From Pseudomonas putida (GTDB lineage: Bacteria > Pseudomonadota > Gammaproteobacteria > Pseudomonadales > Pseudomonadaceae), in the NCBI RefSeq assembly GCF_001941965.1, contig NZ_MKZO01000032.1, forward strand, positions 1 to 64,000: 64,000 bases of DNA, in the 5' to 3' direction. Both the position numbers and the translations under genes were made by a program. Below the pieces are notes generated by a model, which had not been told where the DNA came from, did not search any database, and saw only the letters and a program-made list of their open reading frames with translations. Positions 18,001 to 25,429 of the stretch are shown piece after piece (the first letter of the stretch is position 1; each line of letters starts with the position of its first letter).

Positions 18001-18249
18001 GAAGATCTTCTCGATGGTGTTGGTCGCCTTGATGTACGGGTGGCTCTGCGGCACCACGGCAGCCGGGTTGATGATGACCTGCTGCTTGGCGGCGAAGAAC
18101 GCAAAGAACGCCGACAGCGCCAGCACGATGGCGATAACCCACCGCCGATGGTCCACCACCCAGGTCACGTACCGCTCCAGGGGCAGCGAGCTCTTCAGCC
18201 CGCTCGTATGAACAGAATCTACCGCTGCGGTTTTCGATATTTGCGTCAT
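15037..18249 (-). CDS. RND/MMPL lipid exporter fused to a LolA-like domain
   Basis: 1070 aa. Residues about 1-810 form an MMPL-type RND permease with two blocks of 6 TM helices, each after a large periplasmic loop; conserved segments include LILAVAAGHAVQLLKRYYERF and AMAVGIGADYAIYLIYRISEY. From about 825 the chain continues as a complete periplasmic LolA/LolB-like 'outer-membrane lipoprotein-sorting' domain (FEAPADIRGTTTLLVE, MWVYLPAMKRVRRL, DFSYGDVM). The linker (VLLIILAAIGFLTYSQVGWSA) looks like a former signal peptide turned into a membrane anchor. Relatives are usually two genes. The ligase stop lies three bases before its ATG. It likely takes a hydrophobic product from the inner membrane and passes it on. 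Confidence 0.9.
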   Translation of the reverse strand: MTQISKTAAVDSVHTSGLKSSLPLERYVTWVVDHRRWVIAIVLALSAFFAFFAAKQQVIINPAAVVPQSHPYIKATNTIEKIFGSKYLVVIGLTPTQGDALQPQVLEAVKRITDKLYAAPSVTKQTLLSLSSRQAKSIRGNADGFEARPLLGDQLPSSTAQIEELKAAINANPVYRDTVISSDWRTATIMLELKENPNGFGAMLSDVHQILSQENTPGIEISLSGNPVFLHQAEVFADRINWLFPIAVLVIGLLHYEAFRTRQGLILPLVTALLSVVWGVGIMGLMKVPMDIFNSPTPILILAVAAGHAVQLLKRYYERFIELVNGQQMDPVVANRLATIQSLAAVGPVLVIAGGVAALGFFSLVVFELETVRAFGIFTGIGILAAVLLEFTFTPAVRAGLKPPSAAQIDTETKPRIWDRLSARIAHLVVTPRSRHWILGGFVVLIGVAVAGWPLVHVDNSSKSFFSDSLPLQRDDNLLNSQTGGTNVLYVMVDTGEADGVKDPRVLDAIRYLQADAAKRPIVGKTLSIDDFLQRMHEAASGDTGAVTPLPDDRELIAQYLFLYSMSGDPEDFSAHVDYEYRRAKIAIMLRTNSNAEIDHLVNELRQVAKEHFPGNVTVSFGGEVAQTLAVTDVMVHSKLLNIAQILGVIFAVSVIAFRSVIAGLLVLSPLLVVLSLVFGVMGYFGVPLNIPNSLISAMAVGIGADYAIYLIYRISEYTAQGKALPEAVEMAMKTAGKACLFVATAVAGGYAVLMFSYDYKVHMWLSTFIVLAMLASVLATLTLIPSAILAFKPGFIFQRRSGDRGAVLLIILAAIGFLTYSQVGWSAEQEAKEIMERNAAVTRFSTSKADAEFVLQTKDGSQRTRKSNMASKLQDNGQDTMRLVRFEAPADIRGTTTLLVERTAQDDEMWVYLPAMKRVRRLVASNKKDSFIGTDFSYGDVMGHKVSDWKHTLVRQETRDGVEHYVIESLPAEDSVRTNSGYAKRLTWIRKDNFATTYVEAADVSGAPYKQFSFSDIQLVDATNGKWQPMKTEGKNLQSGHTTTITFSNFKVGEALSDSLFSANNMASR

Positions 18250-18252
18250 GAG

Positions 18253-19821
18253 TCAGGCATCAGCACGTGAAGGAAGGGTTGGGGCAACATCGCTTTCGTT
18301 CTGGGGAGCGATTTGTGCTTTGAGGAGGTGTTTCTGGACCTTCGCCGAGGCGGTGTAGGGGAACGCATCCACGACGGTGCACCGGGTCGGGCACCAGCCC
18401 TCGAAGGCTTGCGCCAGCACCGCCTGCAGTTCGGCAACAACGGCGGCGGGCTCGGCATCGGGCGCCGCGACCCAGGCCAGAACGCTGCGACCGCTGCCCG
18501 GCTCGCAGATCACCAGCGCCGCATCCGCGACGCCCGACACCTGTCTGGCCCGGTGTTCGATCAAGGCGGAGCTGAGGGGAGCGCCACCGACCAGCAGCGA
18601 GTCGCTCAGCCGATCGCTGACATCGAGCCGTGCATCGGCCTGAAGGGTCGCGAAGTCGCCGGTCGCCAGCCAATCGTCCTGCTCGGCGCCGACGGCGACC
18701 CAGTGTCCCCGCACCATGAGTTCCCCAGCGCCCTCGGCCACGCATTCCGCATCGTCACCTCGCACTTCCAGCTCGATGCCGAATACCGGCTGGCCATGCC
18801 CCAGCGCAGTCGCGCTGCTATCGAACCGTTCAATGGTGGCCAGCGGCGAGGTCTCGGTCATGCCCCAGGCGTGACACACCTCGACGCCCAGTCGCTCCTG
18901 AATGAAATACGCCACCTCGAACGGCAGGCGGGTTCCTCCGACAACAGTCCGCCGCAACGTGCTGAAACGCTGCCCGGTCGCCTGCATGTAGCGAGCAAGC
19001 GCCAGCCAATGAGCCGACACCGCACCCAACACGGTGACCTGATGCTCTTCGATCCACTGGAACCATTGAGCCGGATCACGGGTTGGCGGAACCAGGATCA
19101 GCTCGGCGCCCACCATCGGGCACACGAACGGAGCGCCCCAGGCGCTGGCATGGAAGTTTTGCATCAGCGGCATGACCCGGTCGGCGCCGGTCAGTCCCAT
19201 CGCGTCCGGCAATGCGCAAGCCCAGGTGTGCAGCAGCGTCGAGCGGTGCGTGTACTCGACGACCTTCGGCGTGCCGGTGGTGCCGGACGAGTAACAGACG
19301 TGGGAAAGGCTGTCCTCCGGAAACTGTGCCGCCACATAGCCCACCGCCCCCTCGGCGTTTCGATGGGTCATCGCGCGCACCGCAGATCCTGGCAGCAGCC
19401 CCTGAAACGCCTGTATCGCGCCGGCCGTAGCGACATCATGCAGCACCAGCTTCGGGCGAATCTGTTGAAGGAAGAGCCCCAGGTCTTCCGGGCGATGCTG
19501 TGGGTTCAGCAGGTGGGTGACCACGCCTTGGTCGAGTGCCCCGTAAAGCCAGGCCATCTGATCGAGCGAGCTCAGGCCAAAGCTGACGAGTGCATCGCCT
19601 GGCTGGAACCCGAGGGCATGGAGTTGCGCGGCGCAATCACGAGCGGTATCGGCCAGATCCGCGTAGGTCTGGCGTTGAACGGCGCCATCGAGAGCGATGG
19701 AAGTTACTTTCATTGCGGCGTGCACCCTTGCCGCATGCTTGAGCACATCATGGACATGGAGCGGGAGGGTTTTCACTCTCGCGGTCGGGTATTGCACGGG
19801 TTTAGCAGAGATAGTGTTCAT
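18253..19821 (-). CDS. fatty-acyl-AMP/CoA ligase
   Basis: 522-aa ANL enzyme with CYSSGTTGTPKVVEYTHRS (ATP loop), HAWGMTETSPLATI (A5), WLATGDFATL (ATP ribose) and an AKVQKHLLKAQI C-terminal lysine region. It resembles medium/long-chain fatty-acid:CoA ligases. It would activate the acyl substrate for the reductase encoded at 25855. It is the first gene of ligase-exporter-barrel, three bases before the exporter. The start at 19821 (MNTISAKPVQYP) lacks a clear ribosome site; the conserved promoter element ends only about 7 bases upstream, so the message may be nearly leaderless. Confidence 0.9.
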   Translation of the reverse strand: MNTISAKPVQYPTARVKTLPLHVHDVLKHAARVHAAMKVTSIALDGAVQRQTYADLADTARDCAAQLHALGFQPGDALVSFGLSSLDQMAWLYGALDQGVVTHLLNPQHRPEDLGLFLQQIRPKLVLHDVATAGAIQAFQGLLPGSAVRAMTHRNAEGAVGYVAAQFPEDSLSHVCYSSGTTGTPKVVEYTHRSTLLHTWACALPDAMGLTGADRVMPLMQNFHASAWGAPFVCPMVGAELILVPPTRDPAQWFQWIEEHQVTVLGAVSAHWLALARYMQATGQRFSTLRRTVVGGTRLPFEVAYFIQERLGVEVCHAWGMTETSPLATIERFDSSATALGHGQPVFGIELEVRGDDAECVAEGAGELMVRGHWVAVGAEQDDWLATGDFATLQADARLDVSDRLSDSLLVGGAPLSSALIEHRARQVSGVADAALVICEPGSGRSVLAWVAAPDAEPAAVVAELQAVLAQAFEGWCPTRCTVVDAFPYTASAKVQKHLLKAQIAPQNESDVAPTLPSRADA

Positions 19822-19827
19822 GCGACC

Positions 19828-19877
19828 ATGGTAGAAATCGCCGCGCTTTGCCCACAATGGAACCGATGTACCATGGC
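19828..19877 (-). promoter_or_regulatory. shared two-part promoter element, copy 1 (ligase)
   Basis: Reading the plus strand, ATGGTAG (19828) and ATGTACCATGGC (19866) are separated by exactly 38 bp start to start. The same pair with the same spacing recurs at 23466-23515 before pstS. Both parts here contain CCATGG, so they form inverted arms CCATGGTA...TACCATGG. On the minus strand TACCAT (19833-19828) could be the -10. A common activator, perhaps the LuxR-type protein at 28231, is inferred. Confidence 0.55.
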
Positions 19878-19901
19878 GTCCTGCCACGCCAACTGCTCGG
19901 T

Positions 19902-20753
19902 TCAGGCGAATTGCAGATAGGCCCGGGTCAGCTCGTGACGGGGCCTCTCGAAGACCTCCCGCGCCTTGCCGCACTCGATCAGCCGTCCCACGCCCTCGAC
20001 CTTCCAGAACACCGCCACCTGATCGGCAACCCGGCGGGCCTGACTCAGGCTGTGGGTAACCAGGACAATGGTTCGCCGCTGCGACAGGCTTGAGATGAGC
20101 GCCTCGATGGTTTGCGTCGAGATAGGGTCGAGGGCACTGCAAGGCTCATCCATCAGCAGCACCTCCGGTCCGAGCACCAGCGCCCTGGCCAGGCACAAGC
20201 GCTGCTGCTGCCCACCAGACAGCGCCAGCGCCGGGCCGTCGAGGCGATCATGCACCTCATCCCATAAGCCCACTTCCTTGAGCGACGCCTCGATCCGCGT
20301 ATCGATCTCGTCCCGCGCCTTGATTCCATGCTGCCGCAGCGCGAACTCAAGATTCTTGCGAATGGAGAAGGGAAACGGGTTGGGCCGCTGGAACAGCATC
20401 CCGACCTGGCGGCGCAACTGGGTCGGGTCCTTCAACAGCCGCTTGCCGTCCATCCAGCTGAAGCTGATCGAACCTGATACCGAGCACTCGGGAACCAGGT
20501 CGTTGAGGCGGTTCAGGCAGTGCAGCAAACTGGACTTGCCGCAGCCAGAGGGACCGATCAGCGCCGTGACCGAGTTTCGCGGTACCCGCAGGTTCACCCC
20601 CTCGACCACCACCCGCTTGCCGTAGCTCACCGACAGGTCCTGAATCTCGATATACCCTTCGGCCGCGGTATTCAGGTGCGTAACAGTGCCAGCGATGCTG
20701 GGCACGGCTCGCACCGAGGATTCGAGCGTTGCCGCCCCGGTCTTGTTGGTCAT
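19902..20753 (-). CDS. pstB: phosphate-type ABC transporter ATPase PstB
   Basis: 283-aa ATPase with Walker A GPSGCGKSS, signature LSGGQQQRL and Walker B VLLMDEPCSALD. The MLFQRPNPFPFSIRKNLEFAL segment is typical of PstB. The start at 20753 gives about 30 extra N-terminal residues before the ABC fold, within family range. It powers PstCA import of phosphate, or of arsenate, its close analogue. It lies two bases after pstA. No phoU follows, unlike the housekeeping pst operon. Confidence 0.93.
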   Translation of the reverse strand: MTNKTGAATLESSVRAVPSIAGTVTHLNTAAEGYIEIQDLSVSYGKRVVVEGVNLRVPRNSVTALIGPSGCGKSSLLHCLNRLNDLVPECSVSGSISFSWMDGKRLLKDPTQLRRQVGMLFQRPNPFPFSIRKNLEFALRQHGIKARDEIDTRIEASLKEVGLWDEVHDRLDGPALALSGGQQQRLCLARALVLGPEVLLMDEPCSALDPISTQTIEALISSLSQRRTIVLVTHSLSQARRVADQVAVFWKVEGVGRLIECGKAREVFERPRHELTRAYLQFA

Positions 20754-20755
20754 GG

Positions 20756-21625
20756 TCAATAACTCCCTGTCGTTGTGCCAGTCATGCGCCGCTGCATCCA
20801 CCGGGTCAGGGCATGCACTGCGAAACTCAGCAGTGCCAGGAGCAGAAGAAGCGCGAGGGCCGATCCATAGGCGTTCGGCGTGCCGCCGGGTACGTTGGTG
20901 GCCAGATCGTAGATATGCACCGAGACACTGCGCCCCGAGTCGAGCAGGGACTCCGGCATCCGGTCCGAGTAACCGCTGGTGAACAGCAATACCGCCGTTT
21001 CGGCCAGGGCCCTGGTCAGCGCCAGCACGATCCCGGCGCAAATCCCCGGTAGCGCCACCGGCACCATCACCCGCAACAGCACGGCCTGCCGCGACAACCC
21101 CAGTGCCGCGCCACCCGCGCGATGAGCCGTGGCCGCCGCTTCCAGCGAAAACGCCAGCGAGCGGGCCAGGGTCGGAAGGATCATGCAGGCCAGGGTCAGG
21201 CCACCGGCCAGGATTGAGTAACCCAACCCCAACTGACGACAGAACAGGCTGAGACCGAAGAGCCCGAACACCACGGACGGTACGCCGGCCAGGATGTCCA
21301 GGCTGCAGCGCACAACCGTTGCAGGCCAGCCACCAGGTTTGAATCCTTCGGTCAGCATCACCGCCACCCCGAACGACAGTGGCAACGCGGCCGCCAGGCT
21401 GACCAACACGATGCCCAGCGTCGAAACCAGGATCGGCGCGATGCCGCCGCCACGGCCGGCATCGACCGGACTGGATGACATGAACTCCCAGCTCAGCACC
21501 TGTAGGCCGTTGCCGAACACCGTGAGCAACGGCCACAGGAGCATCGCGATCGCCCCGAGGGCCAGACCGTAGAGCAATGCCGTCCAGGCCAACTCCTTGA
21601 GTCGGGCCAAACTGATCGACCTCAT
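20756..21625 (-). CDS. pstA: phosphate-type ABC permease PstA
   Basis: 289-aa permease with six TM helices. The cytoplasmic coupling loop (AATAHRAGGAALGLSRQAVLLRVMVPVALPGI) and the segment LTRALAETAVLLFTSG match PstA. The short form (about 290 aa, without the long N-terminal extension of many Pseudomonas PstA) suggests a lineage different from the core pst system. Its ATG overlaps the pstC stop by four bases. Confidence 0.92.
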   Translation of the reverse strand: MRSISLARLKELAWTALLYGLALGAIAMLLWPLLTVFGNGLQVLSWEFMSSSPVDAGRGGGIAPILVSTLGIVLVSLAAALPLSFGVAVMLTEGFKPGGWPATVVRCSLDILAGVPSVVFGLFGLSLFCRQLGLGYSILAGGLTLACMILPTLARSLAFSLEAAATAHRAGGAALGLSRQAVLLRVMVPVALPGICAGIVLALTRALAETAVLLFTSGYSDRMPESLLDSGRSVSVHIYDLATNVPGGTPNAYGSALALLLLLALLSFAVHALTRWMQRRMTGTTTGSY

Positions 21626-22515
21626 ACGCCCATCTCCCGCTGACGCCGGCCAACCCATTCGCCTGCCGCCACCAGCACGCTGACCAGCAACAGCATCAGC
21701 AAGCCAGCCACGAACAGAGAGGCCCGGTGATCGCCCATGGCGTAGGGCATCTCCAGCGCAATGTTGGCCGTCAGCGCCCGAACGGGCTCGAACAACGAAG
21801 TGGGGACCTGCACGATATTGCCGCAGACCATCAGGACCACCATGGTTTCCCCAATGGCCCTGGCCGCGCCGAGCACCATGGCGGAGAAAATGCCTTGCCT
21901 CGCCGCCGGCACGACAATTCGCAGCAGGGTCTGATTCTCGGAAACACCCAGTGCCGCAGCGCCCTGTACATAGGCGACCGGGACCGTCTGGAGGGCTGAC
22001 TGGGTCAGGACGGTAATGGTCGGGATGATCATCAGGGCTACCACCAGGACACCGGCCAGCAGGCTGGCCCCTGGAGGACTCCACAGGTTGATGATCGGCA
22101 CGATGGCACTCACGCCCCAGAGGCCGTAGACCACCGTCGGCACGGCCGCACTGAGCTCCACCAGATTGCGCATCAACCGCGCCAGCCCGCTGGGGGCCTT
22201 GAACGTGGTGACCAGCGATATCGCCAGGCTCAACGGCGTCGCCACCAGCAGCGCCCCGACCGTCAGGTAGAGGCTGGCCACGACCATCGGCGTCATATTG
22301 AAACTGGCATCCCTCGGCCACCAGCCTTCGTCGGTGAAGAACCGGGTGAAGCCTCCCTTGCTGATCAGCGGGAGCGCCTCACCCAGGAGAAACGCAACGA
22401 TCAGGAACACGATCGCCGCCCCGAGCAAGGCCAGCATGGTCATTGCCGACCAGAACGCCCATCCGCGCAACGCCGACGGCGGCGGTGAGATCGACTCAAT
22501 GATAGGTAGTGTCAT
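21622..22515 (-). CDS. pstC: phosphate-type ABC permease PstC
   Basis: 297-aa permease with six TM helices and the PstC signatures GWWPRDASFNMTPMVVASLYLTVGAL, LRIVVPAARQGIFSAMVLGAARAIGETM and GNIVQVPTS. Paired with PstA it forms the membrane channel of the importer. It is much shorter than the roughly 700-aa PstC of the core Pseudomonas pst-phoU operon, again pointing to a separately acquired transporter. It is 29 bases downstream of pstS. Confidence 0.92.
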   Translation of the reverse strand: MTLPIIESISPPPSALRGWAFWSAMTMLALLGAAIVFLIVAFLLGEALPLISKGGFTRFFTDEGWWPRDASFNMTPMVVASLYLTVGALLVATPLSLAISLVTTFKAPSGLARLMRNLVELSAAVPTVVYGLWGVSAIVPIINLWSPPGASLLAGVLVVALMIIPTITVLTQSALQTVPVAYVQGAAALGVSENQTLLRIVVPAARQGIFSAMVLGAARAIGETMVVLMVCGNIVQVPTSLFEPVRALTANIALEMPYAMGDHRASLFVAGLLMLLLVSVLVAAGEWVGRRQREMGV

Positions 22516-22544
22516 GAAGCGGCCCTAGCCAGCAACGCCGGTCG

Positions 22545-23405
22545 TTATTTCACGACCGGGATGAAGTACATCCGCGTGACGAAGTCCTCGGCCTGCTTCG
22601 ATTGCGCATAGGCCACGAAGTCCTGGACCTGCTCATTCAGCGGCGTCTTGTAGACCAGGTTCAGGTCACGGCTGATCGCATACTGCCCCGAGGCCACGGA
22701 AGCGGTCGAAGGCACCTGGTCACCCATGGGGATCAGGCGAATGGCCGCGCCTTGCCCGGCTTCGTACTCCGCAGAGCCGATGGAGACGTAGCCCACAGCG
22801 GCAGGCGATCCGGCGACGGTCTGAATCCCCTGCTGGTTGTCGCCGATGATGACGTGGGCCTTGATGTCCTTGTAGGGAATGCCGAAGAAGCTGCTGAAGA
22901 TCTCCAGCGTGGAGCGGCCTTCGGCCTTGCTCACCACGGTGATCGGCGCGTCGTCGCCGCCTACTTCCTTCCAGTTGGTGATCTGGCCGGTGTAGATCCC
23001 GATGACCTGCTCCTTGCTCAGCCCGGCAACCGGGTTGCTCTTGTTGACGATCATGCCGATGCCGTCCTTGGCGATCAGTGCATGCTCAAGATCCTGCTCA
23101 TCGGGCTTGAGGTCACGAGAGACCATGCCAAGCACGGCGGTACCGCTGCGCACATCCATGATGCCGCGTGCACTTCCGCCCGCCTGCACCTCGATGCGAA
23201 CCCCCGGATGCTCCTGCTCATAGGCCTTGGCCAGCTCGCTGATCAGTGGTGCGATAGTGCTGGCACCGACGACGCTGACGCGCATCGACTTGGTGTCAGC
23301 CTTCGGTTCTGCTTCGCGGTTACAGCCAGACAGGCAGAGCAACGCCCCCAGCATCCACAGCGCAGGCACACCAACGTGCCGGGCTGCCCAGGTTCTTGTT
23401 TTCAT
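22545..23405 (-). CDS. pstS: phosphate-binding lipoprotein PstS
   Basis: 286-aa periplasmic binding protein with a lipoprotein signal (LLCLSGC, acylated Cys near 27). Binding segments are GASTIAPLISELAKAYE, AGGSARGIMDVRSGTAVLGMVSR and VSKAEGRSTLEIF. It delivers phosphate or arsenate to PstCA. The start at 23405 follows GGGGAA. In arsenic loci such PstS proteins can be tuned to arsenate, but selectivity cannot be decided by eye. The conserved two-part element lies about 60 bases upstream and no PhoB box (CTGTCAT pairs) is seen there. Confidence 0.92.
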   Translation of the reverse strand: MKTRTWAARHVGVPALWMLGALLCLSGCNREAEPKADTKSMRVSVVGASTIAPLISELAKAYEQEHPGVRIEVQAGGSARGIMDVRSGTAVLGMVSRDLKPDEQDLEHALIAKDGIGMIVNKSNPVAGLSKEQVIGIYTGQITNWKEVGGDDAPITVVSKAEGRSTLEIFSSFFGIPYKDIKAHVIIGDNQQGIQTVAGSPAAVGYVSIGSAEYEAGQGAAIRLIPMGDQVPSTASVASGQYAISRDLNLVYKTPLNEQVQDFVAYAQSKQAEDFVTRMYFIPVVK

Positions 23406-23465
23406 CGTGTTCCCCAGCTTCTTCCATGAAACGCACCGAGTGACCAATGCGTCGTGATCTGACTC

Positions 23466-23515
23466 ATGGTAGGGGGTAGCGGCCTGGGCTTTGAATAGAA
23501 GCTATGTACTATGGC
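23466..23515 (-). promoter_or_regulatory. shared two-part promoter element, copy 2 (pstS)
   Basis: Plus-strand ATGGTAG (23466) and ATGTACTATGGC (23504) are 38 bp apart, exactly as at 19828/19866. The 9 bases before the second part (AATNGAANC) are also largely conserved between copies. On the minus strand TACCAT (23471-23466) could be the pstS -10, giving a leader of about 55 bases. It may also serve the divergent gene at 23587. Confidence 0.55.
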
Positions 23516-23533
23516 CCGGCGCCAGCAGCCTCC

Positions 23534-23564
23534 CGACAATTGTCGCGGCAAGGGAATGCCCTTG
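23534..23564 (+). promoter_or_regulatory. operator-like palindrome and leader hairpin before the oxygenase-like gene
   Basis: CGACAATTGTCG (23534-23545) is a perfect 12-bp palindrome. It is followed by CAAGGG-AATG-CCCTTG (23549-23564), a perfect 6-bp hairpin that ends 10 bases before the GGGAGG ribosome site. Both sit in the divergent region, on the side facing the rightward operon. The first is a candidate repressor or activator site, the second a leader hairpin. Neither matches a regulator I know. Confidence 0.35.
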
Positions 23565-23586
23565 AAGCCTAATGGGAGGACAAGAA

Positions 23587-24435
23587 ATGCAAGAAGCATC
23601 CGTCGGCACTCAGCCAACTTCACACGCCCCGATCGACCTGCGCTCCGTCAGCCGCCGCGAAGTGCTCGGCACCGAGCACAACAAGAGCGACGGCTACTTC
23701 AACCTGCTGGCCTACATCGCCTCGAACGCGATCGCAGGCGAGATCATGGCGGTGGAAAACTACTCGGAAATGGTCCCGCTGATGCCGGACACCGAGAGCA
23801 AGATCGAGACCGTCAAGCAGGCCCACGAAGAGTCCAAGCACATCCAGATGCTGGCCAGCCTGGGCAAGCGCCACGACTACAACGTCATGCGCGAGATCGT
23901 CGAACCGCAGTGGTTCAACATCCGCCGGCACTTCAGCACCGCCGTGCAGAACAAGGACCTGGCGGCCTGCCTGGTGATCCAGGACCTGATGACCGAAACC
24001 ATGGCCATCGTGCTGTACCGCACCCTGGTGCGTCAGGGCGACCCGGACACCGCAGCACTGGCCAACAAGATCCTCGACGACGAGCTGGAGCACCTGGAAA
24101 TCGGCCTGGCGCGCATCCGCAGTCTGATCGTCCAGGATCCGGAAGGCGTCCACGAGAGCCTGAAATGGGCTCACCACCGCGTCATGCCTGAGCTGTTCAG
24201 CATGGTCAGCACCGGCTGCCACTTCCTCTGCGACCGCCTGAACATCGATTGCGCTTCCCTATCGCTGGGCGACCTGAAGACCGACATCGACGAAATCCGC
24301 ATCGAGGCGCTGGATACCTACGTCGAGACCCTCGACAAGGCCGACTTCGACCCGGTGGTAACTGCCGCCCTGATCGAGTCGATGCAGACCTACGGCGGTA
24401 CCCCGTCCTTGAACGCAGGGCTGGCCAACGCCTAA
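23587..24435 (+). CDS. ferritin-like diiron protein resembling aldehyde-deformylating oxygenase
   Basis: 282-aa helical protein. Its layout follows cyanobacterial ADO: AIAGEIMAVENYSEM, then AHEESKHIQMLASLGK, then CLVIQDLMTETMAI, then DDELEHLEIG. All six iron ligands have counterparts: Glu52, Glu82, His85, Glu137, Glu166 and His169. ADO turns fatty aldehydes into alkanes plus formate. An acyl ligase and an acyl reductase in the same locus would supply the aldehyde. There are about 50 extra residues at the C-terminus compared with ADO. The start at 23587 has GGGAGG 8 bases upstream. Other ferritin-like oxidases (AurF-like, MiaE-like) are possible, but the four-motif match favours the ADO branch. 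Confidence 0.8.
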   Translation: MQEASVGTQPTSHAPIDLRSVSRREVLGTEHNKSDGYFNLLAYIASNAIAGEIMAVENYSEMVPLMPDTESKIETVKQAHEESKHIQMLASLGKRHDYNVMREIVEPQWFNIRRHFSTAVQNKDLAACLVIQDLMTETMAIVLYRTLVRQGDPDTAALANKILDDELEHLEIGLARIRSLIVQDPEGVHESLKWAHHRVMPELFSMVSTGCHFLCDRLNIDCASLSLGDLKTDIDEIRIEALDTYVETLDKADFDPVVTAALIESMQTYGGTPSLNAGLANA

Positions 24436-24475
24436 GCGTTGTTCCAGCCCGCCCATCAGTAACGGCGGAGCTTGT

Positions 24476-25405
24476 ATGTCCGATAACACGACCTTAGCGC
24501 AGGGTGTTCGCGCCTTCTTCGAGTTCCTGCTCATGGATGGTGCCCTGCTCATTGGGCTTTTCCTGCTGGTCACCTGGTCCGTGGTGATGCTGCAGCAGAA
24601 GATGCCCTTTCAGGCGACCCAAGGCTCGCTGCTTGGCTCATCTGGCTGGCGTTCGGCCTTTGCTGCCAGCGTGGGCGGCGTGATTACCCCGTTCTGCTCG
24701 TGCTCAACCATTCCCGTGCTGAGCGGCATGCTCAGGGCGGGGGTGGGTTTCGTTCCGAGCTTCGCCTTTCTGGTGGCGTCCCCGGTGGTCAACGAAGGCG
24801 TCTTCATCCTGCTGTTCCTGACCGTCGGATTCATCCCCGGGGCGGTGTTCATCATCGCCGGCCTTGCCCTGACCTCGGCGGCCGGCGTGATCGCAGGCCG
24901 CCTTGGATTGGCCAAGCACGTCACCATCACCCCAGCGCCACAGAGCAGCGCAACCTTCCTGGGGCAGAAAGTCGCCGCCTGGCCGGGCTGGCAACCGGCA
25001 AGCCGCTTCGCCTGGCTGGCCGCCAAACAGGAACTGCGCACCGTTGCACCGTACCTGCTGGTCGGCCTGCTGATCGGCGGCCTGATCTACGGCGCCGTGC
25101 CCAAGGACATGCTCATGGGCCTCGTCGATCGCTTGCCGGCCGCCTGGCTCTATCTGGCTTGCGCACTGGTCGGCGTGCCGCTCTACATCTCGCCCATCGC
25201 AGCACTGCCCATCGGCTTCGCGTTGATCGAGAAGGGCTTCCCGGTCGGACCGCTGGTGACTTTCCTCGTGGCCGCGATCGGCACCAGCCCGCCCGAGGTG
25301 ATGCTGCTGTTCAGGCTTTTCAGACTCCCATTGGTGATAGCCCACACCCTGACCGTCGTTCTCTGCGCCCTGGCGCTGGGCCTGGCCGTCGCTCTCGTGC
25401 TGTAA
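24476..25405 (+). CDS. ArsP-type permease (COG0701)
   Basis: 309-aa membrane protein with about 8 helices. It belongs to the PF03773 (ArsP_1) permease family, marked by TPFCSCSTIPVLSGMLRAGV and a second internal copy of the fold (YLACALVGVPLYISPIAALPIGFALIEKG). ArsP exports trivalent organoarsenicals such as methylarsenite and roxarsone(III); other members are of unknown substrate. In a locus with arsH and an ArsM-like protein, export of an organoarsenical or arsenical intermediate is the best guess. It is 40 bases downstream of the oxygenase-like gene and 24 before the thioredoxin-like gene. Confidence 0.82.
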   Translation: MSDNTTLAQGVRAFFEFLLMDGALLIGLFLLVTWSVVMLQQKMPFQATQGSLLGSSGWRSAFAASVGGVITPFCSCSTIPVLSGMLRAGVGFVPSFAFLVASPVVNEGVFILLFLTVGFIPGAVFIIAGLALTSAAGVIAGRLGLAKHVTITPAPQSSATFLGQKVAAWPGWQPASRFAWLAAKQELRTVAPYLLVGLLIGGLIYGAVPKDMLMGLVDRLPAAWLYLACALVGVPLYISPIAALPIGFALIEKGFPVGPLVTFLVAAIGTSPPEVMLLFRLFRLPLVIAHTLTVVLCALALGLAVALVL

Positions 25406-25429
25406 CCACTCAATCAAGAGGGACAAGAC

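Noticed and set aside
23406..23586. PhoB box for the pst operon
   Set aside because: No pair of CTGTCAT-like repeats 11 bp apart is visible.
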